Positions 7,415-15,867 of a stretch of DNA of 64,000 nucleotides are shown one piece after another. The DNA lies in the NCBI RefSeq assembly GCF_032193805.1, contig NZ_JAVBIK010000001.1:2377001-2441000 (forward strand), in the 5' to 3' direction. The first letter of the stretch is position 1. Each line of letters opens with the position of its first letter. The position numbers and the translations under genes are program-made. The notes beneath the pieces were generated by a model, which made no database searches, was not told the DNA's origin, and saw nothing but the letters and a program-made list of their open reading frames with translations. The stretch comes from Rhodoferax potami (GTDB lineage: Bacteria > Pseudomonadota > Gammaproteobacteria > Burkholderiales > Burkholderiaceae_C).

Positions 7415-8557
7415 ATGCCCCAACTCTCTATTTCCTCGCAGTTCGATGCCGGTGCCATTGAAGTGGTGCGTGCGGACGTGGCGCACGATATCCAACTGCG
7501 TATCCGCCCCGACACGGCTGCCGAGTTCGCCCAATGGTTTTACTTTTGCCTGCAGGGTGCAGCGGGTCAGGCGGCGACTTTGCGGTTCATGAATGCCTCC
7601 GAATCCGCCTACCCTAGAGGCTGGGAGGGGTACCAGGTGCTGGCTAGCGAAGACCGTCAGCACTGGCGGCGCATAGACACCCACTACGACGGCACCGTGA
7701 TGACCGCCCGCGTCACACCGCAGGCCAATGCCATTTACTTCGCGTATTTCGAGCCGTACTCTTACGAGCAGCATCTCGACTTGCTGGCTGCTGCGAGCGC
7801 TTCTCCGCTGGTCACCTTGCAGCGATTGGGCAGTACCGTGCAGGGGCGCGATATGAGCCTGCTGCGCATTGCAGACCCCCATACCCAACTTCTGGAGGCC
7901 GAAAAAAAGAATGTGTGGCTCATCGCCCGCCAGCACCCCGGCGAGACGATGGCGGAGTGGTTCATCGAAGGCTTTCTGGAGCGCCTGCTGGATGCCGATG
8001 ACTCGGTGAGTCGCACGTTGTTACAGCGCTGCAATTTCTATGTGGTGCCCCACATGAATCCGGATGGCGCGGTGCTGGGTAACCTGCGCACCAATGCCGC
8101 CGGCGCCAACCTGAACCGCGAGTGGGCGGCCCCCAGCATGGAGCGCTCACCCGAAGTCGCTTTGGTGCGCCAGGCCATGGAGTCCACCGGCGTGGACCTG
8201 TGCCTGGACGTGCACGGGGATGAGGCGCTGCCTTGCAACTTTGTGGTCGGCTCCGAGGGCACACCGGGTTACACCCCGCGTATTGCCGAGCTGGAAGACG
8301 ACTTCAAAACCGACTGGATGCGCACCTGCCCCGACTTCCAGGACACCCTCAACTACGGCCGCGTGCCGGCCGGTCAGGCCAACTTGTCCCTGGCCACCAA
8401 CTGGATCGCCCAGCGATTCGGCTGCATGGCCCTGACGATCGAGATGCCCTTCAAAGACAACGTCAACCTGCCCGACCCTACCACCGGTTGGAGCGGCCAG
8501 CGCTCCAAGAAGCTAGGGGCCAGCGTGCTGCAGCCGCTGCTGCAGTGGTCAGTCTAG
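7415..8557 (+). CDS. M14-family metallocarboxypeptidase, cytosolic carboxypeptidase (CCP/Nna1)-like
   Basis: A 380-residue protein without a signal peptide. The N-terminal 120 residues form the beta-sandwich domain typical of CCP proteins (FYFCLQG...RFMNASES...GWEGYQV). The peptidase domain follows, with zinc ligands in RQHPGET (His, Glu) and DVHGDE (His), and the general-base glutamate in LTIEMPF. This M14 branch contains eukaryotic tubulin deglutamylases and bacterial homologues of unclear substrate; a carboxypeptidase trimming acidic or other C-terminal residues is expected. ATG 7415 is preferred over the TTG at 7409 that sits in the intergenic repeat. The 3' end overlaps the convergent PEP-CTERM gene by 9 bases. 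Confidence 0.85.
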   Translation: MPQLSISSQFDAGAIEVVRADVAHDIQLRIRPDTAAEFAQWFYFCLQGAAGQAATLRFMNASESAYPRGWEGYQVLASEDRQHWRRIDTHYDGTVMTARVTPQANAIYFAYFEPYSYEQHLDLLAAASASPLVTLQRLGSTVQGRDMSLLRIADPHTQLLEAEKKNVWLIARQHPGETMAEWFIEGFLERLLDADDSVSRTLLQRCNFYVVPHMNPDGAVLGNLRTNAAGANLNREWAAPSMERSPEVALVRQAMESTGVDLCLDVHGDEALPCNFVVGSEGTPGYTPRIAELEDDFKTDWMRTCPDFQDTLNYGRVPAGQANLSLATNWIAQRFGCMALTIEMPFKDNVNLPDPTTGWSGQRSKKLGASVLQPLLQWSV

Positions 8558-9298
8558 AGCCCGGTTAGTGCCCATGCGGTTCCGCCGGCGCACGGCGGCG
8601 CCCATCAGCCCCAAGCCTGCCAGCAGCAGGGCATAGGTTTCGGGTTCAGGTACAGCAGCTGCCATCTGCCCGTATTGGATGTGGTCCACCTCAATACCGC
8701 CCCCGCTATTTTTGATGGTGATGGAGCGAATGCCGCCGGCGAACTGCACGCCGAAAAATCGATCTTCGGCGGTGCCGGCGGCAAAGCTGCCATCAGGAAA
8801 ACTGCTGGAACTGATGCTGCCCAAACTCTGTCCGTCGGCATCCATTGCACTAAAGGTAACGGTGCCTGCGCCATCGGTCCAAACCAGTCCGAACGCTGTC
8901 GGCAAAGCGCCAGCACCCTGGAAAGTGAATGTGGCACCTGAGTTGCCATTGCCATTGAACCAGCTTACACAGCGCCCTGCAGTTTGAGGGCCGCAGGTGC
9001 CATTCAGCACGCCATCGTCGCTGTCCACAGAGTCGCGGATCCCAGCAAAGCCGGCAGCCAATACTGACCCTCCCCCGCTACCGATCAGAGAGGAGTGGAG
9101 GCTGCCGTCCTCCAAATTGTCGAGCACAGTGGCACCTGCTGCTGAATAGAAGCCAATAGGAATGTCCGAGGACGACAAATAGGGCGTTGGCCCAAAAAAT
9201 ACGCTTGGGCTGGCAGGCGTTGCTGCCATTGCGGCGGTAGCACTGCAGAGCAGGGCCGCCAAAAGAGTGGATTTGAATTTGAAGATGGTGTGCGACAT
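8549..9298 (-). CDS. PEP-CTERM sorting-domain exported protein
   Basis: A 249-residue protein with a Sec signal peptide (about 1-25, hydrophobic LLAALLCSATAAMAA), a Gly/Ser/Ala-rich beta-type body and a C-terminal PEP-CTERM tag: VPEPETYALLLAGLGLM followed by a basic RRRNR tail. Such proteins are processed by an exosortase (EpsH family) and usually secreted with exopolysaccharide; no exosortase gene is in this window. The body function is unknown. The DNA encoding the tag is identical over 59 bases to that of the next gene, which points to a duplication or conversion of the anchor. No ribosome-binding site of note was seen. Confidence 0.88.
   Translation of the reverse strand: MSHTIFKFKSTLLAALLCSATAAMAATPASPSVFFGPTPYLSSSDIPIGFYSAAGATVLDNLEDGSLHSSLIGSGGGSVLAAGFAGIRDSVDSDDGVLNGTCGPQTAGRCVSWFNGNGNSGATFTFQGAGALPTAFGLVWTDGAGTVTFSAMDADGQSLGSISSSSFPDGSFAAGTAEDRFFGVQFAGGIRSITIKNSGGGIEVDHIQYGQMAAAVPEPETYALLLAGLGLMGAAVRRRNRMGTNRALD
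8589..8647. repeat. 59-bp direct repeat encoding the PEP-CTERM tag, copy A
   Basis: Identical, base for base, to 9435-9493. Both copies lie in the same reading frame of two PEP-CTERM genes; similarity ends abruptly on both sides. Confidence 0.9.
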
Positions 9299-9412
9299 GG
9301 ATGTTTCCCCTGAAAAAGTTGTTGGGTAGAGCGCCTGGGTGTGATGCGAATCTTCTTTTTGTCTCTGGTTGTCCGACAGTCAAAACCTGGAGATGACCAG
9401 ATTTACTGCGTT

Positions 9413-10093
9413 CTAAGCGTCGCTGTTACGACGCCGCACGGCGGCGCCCATCAGCCCCAAGCCTGCCAGCAGCAGGGCATAGGTTTCGGGTTCCGGCACC
9501 GGAGCCAGTGCTTCCGTGTACACCACGTTGTCTATGGCAAAGCTGCTGCTGCAGCAAAGGGCGCCTTCAAAAACAATGCGGTTAAACGCTTGGCTTGACG
9601 TGAAGCCGATGAACTGCAAAGTGCCTATGGGGGCTGTTGGTGGCAGGTAGCTACCGAGGTGGCTGTACGAGCCGTAGCCTGCCAAGCCGGCTGCGTCAAT
9701 CCGGATGCTGGAGTAGGGCCGACCGGTCGGGTTCATGCCTGCGAACCAGGCGCCAAAAGCAACGACCGGTCTGTCGAAAACCAAATCCGCCCACGTGGAC
9801 GTGGTGTTCACAAACAGGTTGCTGGTTCCATCCACGCTGTAACTGAGATTGGGCGCATCCACAGAAATGCTGTTGTGCGCTGTGAAGGCCCCGAGGTTCA
9901 GGTTGTTGGCAGGTTGATCCACAGTTAGGGCGTTAAAAGTTTCCGCCTGAACGGGGCCGGTTGCATTCAAAAAACTGGCCTGATCGCTGTAAACCGTCAA
10001 GGGAGAGCGGGCTGCGGCCTGTGCCGTAGTGCTCAGCCACAGGAGGAGAGTGAGTGCAATCGTTCTTTGGAAGATGGACTGGATAGCTGACAT
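9413..10093 (-). CDS. PEP-CTERM sorting-domain exported protein
   Basis: A 226-residue protein with signal peptide (IALTLLLWLSTTAQAAA), a beta-rich body containing the FxxxTVDQPANNLNLGAF and FDRPVVAFGAWFAG motifs common in PEP-CTERM extracellular proteins, and a C-terminal VPEPETYALLLAGLGLM tag with RRR tail. It lies 114 bases upstream of the other PEP-CTERM gene on the same strand, so both may be co-transcribed. Apart from the tag the two bodies do not look alike. An exosortase encoded elsewhere is presumed. The likely promoter region (10094-10367) is shared with the divergent sensor kinase. Confidence 0.88.
   Translation of the reverse strand: MSAIQSIFQRTIALTLLLWLSTTAQAAARSPLTVYSDQASFLNATGPVQAETFNALTVDQPANNLNLGAFTAHNSISVDAPNLSYSVDGTSNLFVNTTSTWADLVFDRPVVAFGAWFAGMNPTGRPYSSIRIDAAGLAGYGSYSHLGSYLPPTAPIGTLQFIGFTSSQAFNRIVFEGALCCSSSFAIDNVVYTEALAPVPEPETYALLLAGLGLMGAAVRRRNSDA
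9435..9493. repeat. 59-bp direct repeat encoding the PEP-CTERM tag, copy B
   Basis: Partner of 8589-8647, identical in sequence and in coding frame. Confidence 0.9.
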
Positions 10094-10199
10094 GTGGGCT
10101 CCCTGTGTGTTGTCGAGTTTTGCGCGACAGTGGTTGATGACGGGAGACTAAAAGTTGCAATGGCGGGTCGCAATGCGCCTGCATGCGTAGACGGCGCTG

Positions 10200-10227
10200 G
10201 TTTCATACGCACTTGTGCGTATGAAAC
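10200..10227. promoter_or_regulatory. Perfect 28-bp inverted repeat in a divergent promoter region
   Basis: Arms GTTTCATACGCAC / GTGCGTATGAAAC with a 2-base TT centre. It lies between the PEP-CTERM gene (start 10093) and the sensor kinase (start 10368). There is no U-run, so an operator for a dimeric regulator is more likely than a terminator. Confidence 0.6.
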
Positions 10228-10246
10228 GCACGGATGGGCTTGCTGT

Positions 10247-10262
10247 TAGTCCGGTCGGACTA
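10247..10262. promoter_or_regulatory. Second inverted repeat in the same intergenic region
   Basis: TAGTCCG-GT-CGGACTA, 7-bp arms, 19 bases after the 28-bp palindrome and 105 bases before the kinase start. The sequence is unrelated to the first palindrome, so two different regulators are possible. Confidence 0.45.
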
Positions 10263-10367
10263 TGCCGGTAGAAATTGCATGGAATTCAACGCTGGGCACG
10301 TTGTGCTTGTCTTGTCGATTGATAAGAATCTGTAACACGTCCCCTTACTCTCAAGAGGCTGAGCTCC

Positions 10368-11750
10368 ATGACCCGACAAGCGCAGGCAATGACTCTCCAG
10401 GCTTTCCAGGAGCAGGCCTTCGCTCGGCATTTGTTGATTGATTTACCGTTTCCGATTACAGGTGCACTTCTCTTGGTAGTGGTATGTGTCGGGCTGCTGC
10501 TGGGCAAAGCAGCTGTTTGGCTGATCGCACTCTGGACTGTCTGGACTCTTGCAACGGTTGGTGTGCGCGTCTGGATTGAGGCGCAGATGCGCAGGCGGCT
10601 CCATGAGCATGGCGTGCACAAAACGATCCTGCATCAATACGCGTGGCCGTCAGTGCCGACGGGGGCTGTATCCGGCGTGTTCGCCTGTTTGTACTTTGAT
10701 GCGCAAGATCCCGTCACGATGATGGTTCTTGCGACGTATATGACGGTGATCGTTGTGGGAGCCGTGGTGCCGACCTCGGTGTACCTGCCGACTTTTTTCT
10801 TGTTTGTCCTTTCCACGCATCTGCCCTATTTGTTTTTGCTGATTCGCGCGGGTAGCGAAGAGCACTTCATGCTGGTCGGTTTGAACGTGCTGTTTCTGGT
10901 CGTCACCTCACAATATGCGTATGCAGCGAATCGAATGCATCGGGAGTCGATCCGACTGCGCTTCGAAAATCAGCAGTTGATTGCGGACTTGGGCGAGCGC
11001 AAAGCTGCCGCAGAGAGCGCGTCCAAAACCAAGTCACTGTTCTTGGCCGGCGTGAGTCACGATCTCAAGCAGCCGATACGTGCGATCGGTTTGTACCTTG
11101 GCGTTTTGCGGCATACAGAGCCTCCAGATAAGGTCAGCGTTCTGGAGAGCGTGACTCCAAAAATGGAAAAAGCCCTCAGCGAACTTCACGGGCAGGTCAG
11201 TCGCTTGCTCGAGCTGTCGCGTCTGGAGTCTGGTGCGCTGCGACTGCATATAGAGCAAGTGTCTCTGGCGGGGCTGTTTGCCGGGTTGCTTACGCTGTTC
11301 GAACATCAGGCTGCTGCGAAAGGGATCCGTTTGCGCTTTGCAAATTTGGACAGTCTTCGTTGCAAGTCGGTGTGGGTTGATCGGCGGATGCTCGAATCGA
11401 TTTTGCAAAATCTCATCAGCAATGCCATCAAGCACACGGGTGCGGGCGTGGTGTACGTGGGGGTGCGTCGCAGGACTCTGTATCGCGAAGGCGGGCAACT
11501 GTGTATTGAGGTTCGAGACAGTGGGTGTGGCATACCACTGCCGCAACAGGCGTACTTGTTTGATGCTTATCGCAGTTTTGACGACCGCAAGGCCAGCGAT
11601 AGCCATGGCCTCGGCTTGGCAATCGCCAAGGCACAAGCCACTTACCTGGGGGCAGACATCACGTTGCGAAGCGCGCCCGGGCGGGGTTCTGTGTTTACCC
11701 TGTGTGGCGTGAGTACTCGCAACCAAAACGTGCCGGTAGACTTTCCCTGA
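10368..11750 (+). CDS. Membrane sensor histidine kinase
   Basis: A 460-residue kinase. The first 190 residues hold about six hydrophobic segments (LLVVVCVGLLLG, LIALWTVWTLA, MMVLATYMTVIVVGAVV, FFLFVLSTHLPYLFLL and others) with no large periplasmic loop. The HisKA domain has His231 in SHDLKQPI, and the ATPase domain shows the N box (NLISNAIKH), DSGCGIP and HGLGLAIAK. The signal is probably sensed in or at the membrane. The LuxR-type regulator 15 bases downstream on the opposite strand is the likely partner although the genes converge. An unrelated partner cannot be excluded. Confidence 0.88.
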   Translation: MTRQAQAMTLQAFQEQAFARHLLIDLPFPITGALLLVVVCVGLLLGKAAVWLIALWTVWTLATVGVRVWIEAQMRRRLHEHGVHKTILHQYAWPSVPTGAVSGVFACLYFDAQDPVTMMVLATYMTVIVVGAVVPTSVYLPTFFLFVLSTHLPYLFLLIRAGSEEHFMLVGLNVLFLVVTSQYAYAANRMHRESIRLRFENQQLIADLGERKAAAESASKTKSLFLAGVSHDLKQPIRAIGLYLGVLRHTEPPDKVSVLESVTPKMEKALSELHGQVSRLLELSRLESGALRLHIEQVSLAGLFAGLLTLFEHQAAAKGIRLRFANLDSLRCKSVWVDRRMLESILQNLISNAIKHTGAGVVYVGVRRRTLYREGGQLCIEVRDSGCGIPLPQQAYLFDAYRSFDDRKASDSHGLGLAIAKAQATYLGADITLRSAPGRGSVFTLCGVSTRNQNVPVDFP

Positions 11751-11765
11751 TGCCGGCACATGGCG

Positions 11766-12413
11766 TTACAGCTCGCCGGGAGTGGTGGTTCCGCTCTGTG
11801 TGCGGATCGCATAGGCGGCCATTTCTGCGCTGTTGCGGATACCGAGCTTGTTGCGCAGATTCTCCCGGTGTTTGCGGACTGTGCCTTCGCTGATGTTGAG
11901 CTTCAGGCTTATCTCCTTGCTGGTCAGGCCGTCACCCACCAATTGCAGGATGGTTGTTTCGCTGCTGGTGAGCTTGTGTTCAGTATTCTGGGATTCGGCG
12001 TCATCGACAAAGAGACTGGCGATATCAGCGCTGATGTAGCGCCTACCCTTTGCAACTCTTCGGATGGCAAGCAGCAGTTCGCTACCGCTCTCGTTCTTCG
12101 GCAAATACCCTGCTGCGCCCAGCGCAAGTGCCGCCCTTACCGAGCCAGAGTCCATGCGTGCAGTCACCACGAGGGTGCGGGTTGCAGACTTTGCGGCTTG
12201 GAGCTCTCGCATCACTCCCAAGCCATCAAGCCCCGGCATACCAAGATCCAACAGGAGGATATCGGGCTGAAGGTGTGCTGCCAGTTCTACTGCCTCTTGG
12301 CCACTGGGTGCGACACCCACGCAGTGCATGTCGGTTTGGCTGGAGAGCAGCATCTGCAACGCGTCTGCGAGCATGGCGTGATCTTCAGCAATCAATATGC
12401 GGATGGGTGACAT
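11766..12413 (-). CDS. NarL/FixJ-family response regulator
   Basis: A 215-residue regulator: receiver domain (about 1-120) with acidic pair ED at 10-11, phosphoacceptor Asp near 55 (DILLLDLGMPG) and Lys in YLPKN, then a LuxR-type HTH (about 148-205, LTSKEISLKLNISEGTVRKH). The HTH signature is complete, so DNA binding after phosphorylation is expected. It converges with the sensor kinase; the pair probably forms one two-component system, and the palindromes at 10200 and 10247 are candidate targets. Confidence 0.88.
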   Translation of the reverse strand: MSPIRILIAEDHAMLADALQMLLSSQTDMHCVGVAPSGQEAVELAAHLQPDILLLDLGMPGLDGLGVMRELQAAKSATRTLVVTARMDSGSVRAALALGAAGYLPKNESGSELLLAIRRVAKGRRYISADIASLFVDDAESQNTEHKLTSSETTILQLVGDGLTSKEISLKLNISEGTVRKHRENLRNKLGIRNSAEMAAYAIRTQSGTTTPGEL

Positions 12414-12503
12414 GGCAAAAGCGTTTCGGGGGGCGGGTTATCCGTGTAGTGGCCGTTCAAACTAGAAATCGCGCGGACCCAGTCTGAGCAGCCGTCACAC
12501 CAA

Positions 12504-12944
12504 TTACTTGCCGTTCACACCCAACAACTCCACCTCAAACACCAGCGTTGCGTTCGGGGGGATCACGCCACCCGCGCCACGGGCACCGTAAGCGATGTCC
12601 GGCGCGCAGGTCAGCTTGGCTTTGCCGCCGGTTTTCATGCGCTGCACACCCTCGGTCCAGCACGGGATCACGCCATTGAGCGGGAAATCAATCGGCTGGC
12701 CGCGCTTGTACGAGCTGTCGAATTCACGACCATCCGGAAAAGTGCCTTTGTAATGCACGGTCACCTTGTCAGTGGCTTTGGGGCTGGCCCCGGTGCCTTC
12801 TTTGAGGCTGCGGTACACCAGCCCGCTGGCGGTGACGACGGCGCCATCTTCTTTGGCAGCGGCTGCCGTGACAGCGTTTTGGGCAAATGCGCCCTGGGCC
12901 AACAAGGCCAGAGCAACACAGGAAATACGGAGGCTGGTTTTCAT
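12504..12944 (-). CDS. FKBP-type peptidyl-prolyl isomerase, exported
   Basis: A 146-residue protein: signal peptide (about 1-22, ending AQGAFAQ) and one FKBP domain (VTVHYKGTFPDGREFDSS...GVQRMKTGGKAKLTCAPDIAYGARG...IPPNATLVFEVELL). It should catalyse proline isomerisation in the periplasm and assist folding. ATG 12944 is chosen because the signal peptide starts there; an upstream in-frame extension to 13121 has no export signal and overlaps the divergent HD-GYP gene. FKBP active-site aromatic residues (Tyr, Phe and the Ala-Tyr-Gly motif) are present. Confidence 0.92.
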   Translation of the reverse strand: MKTSLRISCVALALLAQGAFAQNAVTAAAAKEDGAVVTASGLVYRSLKEGTGASPKATDKVTVHYKGTFPDGREFDSSYKRGQPIDFPLNGVIPCWTEGVQRMKTGGKAKLTCAPDIAYGARGAGGVIPPNATLVFEVELLGVNGK

Positions 12945-13031
12945 AGTGGGTCGTAGAGTGAGGTTGAAAATCAAATGGGTGTCGGAACAGACTTGCCAAA
13001 TTTTTACGCAAGGCGCCCATATCGCGCAACA

Positions 13032-14201
13032 ATGGCTGCCATGAAGTTGTACCCCATTTTGTCTGCGCTTTCGCCGCACGATGTGGTCGAAGCCCCGCCC
13101 CGTGAAGGGCTTGCCTCCCAATTAGAGATGATTCATCGTCTGGTCAGCACGCGCGTCGCGGTGGTCGACCGGATTGCGGTCGTCGCTCACGATGTGCAGA
13201 CCGGGCTCTTGAAAACCTTGGTCAGCAGTAGCCACGACGATGGCCGCCCGCTGCACCACGAGGTCGCACTGGCCGATGTGCCTACCCTCAGCGCTATGGC
13301 CCGGCAGCGGGGCACGCGGGTGATCCACGACATAGCCAGAGACTTCCAGTCTTCTTCCCACAGCACCTGGCTCAAGCTCCACCATTACCAGTCCAGCGTG
13401 ACCACGCCCATTTATCAGGGCAATGAATTGGCAGGCTTCCTGTTTTACGATGCCAAGCAGCTCCATGCATTTACCGACGCTGATGTGGAGGAATTGGTCG
13501 AATTCACCGATCTGATTGCCCACCTGTTTTTGACGCAACGCCGTTTAGCCCGCGGCATTGTGAGCGCGATTCAGGTGGCGGTGGATATGGCCCGCTCCCG
13601 GGACTTCGAGACCGGTCAGCACCTGGAGCGCATTGCGTATTACTCGCGCATCATGGCGCGTGCCCTGGCGCAGAGCCACGGCCTGAGTGACGAGTACATC
13701 GAGTACTTGGAGTTGTTCTCACCGCTACACGACATCGGCAAAGTGGGAATCCCGGATCACATCCTGCTCAAGCCCGGCAGGTTGGATGCGGAGGAATACG
13801 AGATCATGAAGCGCCATGTGCCCATGGGCGAAAGCATCATCCGTCGCATCAGCCAGGACTTGGGGCTGGTGGGCAGCCTGCAGGAGCAGGTCATGCGCAA
13901 CATTGTGGCGACCCACCACGAACGTGGTGATGGGTCCGGTTATCCCCGCGGGCTCACGATGGACCAGATTCCCCTGGAGGGACGCATTGTGGCGGTGGCG
14001 GACGTGTACGACGCGCTCAGTAACCGGCGTGCCTACAAGGACTCCTGGAATGACGACGCCGTGTGCACCGAGCTGCGTGCAGAGGCGGCAAAGGGTTTGC
14101 TGGACAAGACCTGTGTCGAGGCGCTGCTGGCCGCCACGGACGAAAGGGCGTCGATCAAGCTGCGTTTTGCGGATGCACGGGTCGCTGACGACTACGCCTA
14201 A
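13032..14201 (+). CDS. GAF-HD-GYP phosphodiesterase
   Basis: About 389 residues. A GAF-like sensor (about 30-170) is followed by an HD-GYP domain (about 180-360), which has HDIGK and the HHERGDGSGYP signature. All metal-binding elements appear present, so hydrolysis of c-di-GMP (to pGpG/GMP) is expected in the cytoplasm. ATG 13032 or 13041 is the probable start; neither has a strong ribosome-binding site, and an earlier start at 12975 overlaps the FKBP leader. It lies divergent from the FKBP gene and 55 bases before the phosphatase gene. Confidence 0.88.
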   Translation: MAAMKLYPILSALSPHDVVEAPPREGLASQLEMIHRLVSTRVAVVDRIAVVAHDVQTGLLKTLVSSSHDDGRPLHHEVALADVPTLSAMARQRGTRVIHDIARDFQSSSHSTWLKLHHYQSSVTTPIYQGNELAGFLFYDAKQLHAFTDADVEELVEFTDLIAHLFLTQRRLARGIVSAIQVAVDMARSRDFETGQHLERIAYYSRIMARALAQSHGLSDEYIEYLELFSPLHDIGKVGIPDHILLKPGRLDAEEYEIMKRHVPMGESIIRRISQDLGLVGSLQEQVMRNIVATHHERGDGSGYPRGLTMDQIPLEGRIVAVADVYDALSNRRAYKDSWNDDAVCTELRAEAAKGLLDKTCVEALLAATDERASIKLRFADARVADDYA

Positions 14202-14256
14202 AGGGGCATTTATGGGCGTGCCTGCTGTTGGCGAACAGGTCTGAAAAAATGGCCCC

Positions 14257-14829
14257 ATGAAAAATTTGCAGCATTGGTTTCGTGGCCTTCTCTTTGTGTC
14301 ACTTGCGTGGTCCGCGGCATTCGCTGCTGGTGCCGTGAATGCCAGTGGTGCTGGAGCAGAGTTGAAGCCCGGCAGCGTGGTACTGGTCCGCCATGCCTTG
14401 GCACCCGGTGTGGGTGACCCCGCGCAATTCGTGTTGAATGACTGCAGCACCCAGCGCAACCTCAATGACGAGGGGCGGGCGCAAGCGGTGCGCATTGGCA
14501 AGTTTTTCCGGCAGCTCCCGGTGCCCGTTGAGGCGGTCTGGTCCTCCCAATGGTGCCGGACCCGTGAAACCGCCGACCTCGCTTTCCCGGGCCAGCGCTT
14601 GGACCAGGCTGCATTCAATTCATTTTTCGGTGAGCTGGATGCTGCCCCGACCCAAACCCAAGCTGCCCGGGCATTGCTCAACGCCTGGGCGGGCAAAGGG
14701 CTCTTGGTGGTGGTGACCCACCAAGTCAACATCACCGCCATTACCGGCGTGGTACCTGCATCCGGCGAGGCGGTGGTGCTCGGCCGGCGCAATGGTGTCT
14801 GGGCCGTGACGGGGCGCCTCACACCCTGA
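14257..14829 (+). CDS. Exported histidine phosphatase-family protein
   Basis: A 190-residue protein with a signal peptide (about 1-25, LLFVSLAWSAAFAAGA) and a histidine phosphatase fold. The catalytic motif is LVRHALAPG; a second arginine lies in SSQWCRTRETA and a late histidine in VVVTHQVN. It resembles small periplasmic members of the family (SixA/Ais-like in size), whose substrates are phosphorylated sugars or proteins; the target is unknown. Its stop directly abuts the stop of the convergent DUF393-Coq7 gene, with no spacer. Confidence 0.82.
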   Translation: MKNLQHWFRGLLFVSLAWSAAFAAGAVNASGAGAELKPGSVVLVRHALAPGVGDPAQFVLNDCSTQRNLNDEGRAQAVRIGKFFRQLPVPVEAVWSSQWCRTRETADLAFPGQRLDQAAFNSFFGELDAAPTQTQAARALLNAWAGKGLLVVVTHQVNITAITGVVPASGEAVVLGRRNGVWAVTGRLTP

Positions 14830-15789
14830 TCAGATGCGCCGTGTGAGCCACACGCCGATCATCGAGCCAGCGCCAATCGCTCTGCACCACGCCCTGACAC
14901 CCCAGCCCGGTGCTGCGACCAGTTTGTTGCTCGCCTCCTCAAGGTGTTCTCGCTCGTCGTTGCGGCAATCGCTCAAGAGCCTTTGCAGCGTGGCGGCTTC
15001 GGGTCGGCCCGCAATCCGGTCCAGTTGGTCTTGGTAGTGTTTATCGACAAAGGTCTCGATCGCCGCAACAGTGGCATACACCGCAGGCGGTCCGACCAGC
15101 GCCGGCAGTGCGCCGGTCACAAAACCTGCGAGCCTCCAAAGGGGTAGCAGCCAGCTGCGGCGCAGGGGAGGCAGCAAGGCGTTCATGACTTCCAGGTGTT
15201 CTTGTTCAGTCTGCAGGTGGCGCCGCGCGAGCTCTTGAATGTCGGGGTGGCGCGAGGCCCACAGCATGCCGCGGTACACCGCAACGGCGCCGGTCTCGCC
15301 CGCATGGTCTGAGCGCAGGTCGGCCACCATGTCGGCGGGCAAGTGCGCCAGCTCAGCGGCCCGCACCCACTGTTGCAAATGGGGCCTGAAGCGCAAAAAG
15401 TGGACATAGGCCCACTCGAGCACCGGAGTCACCCCCGGCAACCGCCCGAATCGACCCAGCCAGCGCCAGCCCGGCATGGCCAGCCACAAAGACACAAAAG
15501 CGGCCGCGCCACTGAGCATGCGCCCGTCTGCCTGCCGCACATGGAAACGTGCCAGCAAACGCGCTTGCTCTGCAGGCTCCAGCCCACTGTGCACTTCGCT
15601 CACATCCAGCCACTGCACCGGCTGCAAAGACGCTAAGGACTGGTAGAGCCCGATCTCACGTCGACACAAGGGGCAGGAGCCATCGAACATGACCGTGAGC
15701 CCGTCGCACGAGCGTTCAGCGGGTGGGGCGGCTGCGTGCTCAGGGGCCGTTGATGGTGTCGGGGAAGAGGGGCGGATCGCTGCGGGCAT
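14830..15789 (-). CDS. DUF393 (DCC) thiol-oxidoreductase-like domain fused to Coq7 demethoxyubiquinone hydroxylase
   Basis: A 319-residue two-domain protein. Residues 30-145 form a DUF393 domain with the CxxC of FDGSCPLCRREI (Cys39, Cys42). Residues 155-319 form a Coq7 di-iron hydroxylase: DHAGETGAVAVYRG (Glu165), EQEH (Glu195, His198), Glu245 in AIETFVD and EREH (Glu279, His282) supply the ligands. Coq7 adds the last ring hydroxyl (C6) in ubiquinone synthesis at the membrane, needing O2 and a reductant. The fused DCC domain may deliver electrons or regulate it; that is inference. The frame is continuous across the junction. Confidence 0.87.
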   Translation of the reverse strand: MPAAIRPSSPTPSTAPEHAAAPPAERSCDGLTVMFDGSCPLCRREIGLYQSLASLQPVQWLDVSEVHSGLEPAEQARLLARFHVRQADGRMLSGAAAFVSLWLAMPGWRWLGRFGRLPGVTPVLEWAYVHFLRFRPHLQQWVRAAELAHLPADMVADLRSDHAGETGAVAVYRGMLWASRHPDIQELARRHLQTEQEHLEVMNALLPPLRRSWLLPLWRLAGFVTGALPALVGPPAVYATVAAIETFVDKHYQDQLDRIAGRPEAATLQRLLSDCRNDEREHLEEASNKLVAAPGWGVRAWCRAIGAGSMIGVWLTRRI

Positions 15790-15867
15790 GGGCTGCTCAA
15801 GAGCGCCAGAACATGCTGGCAGCCCCGGTTGTAGCGCAATGCCGCAGGCCTTGTTTGCGACGCGGGT

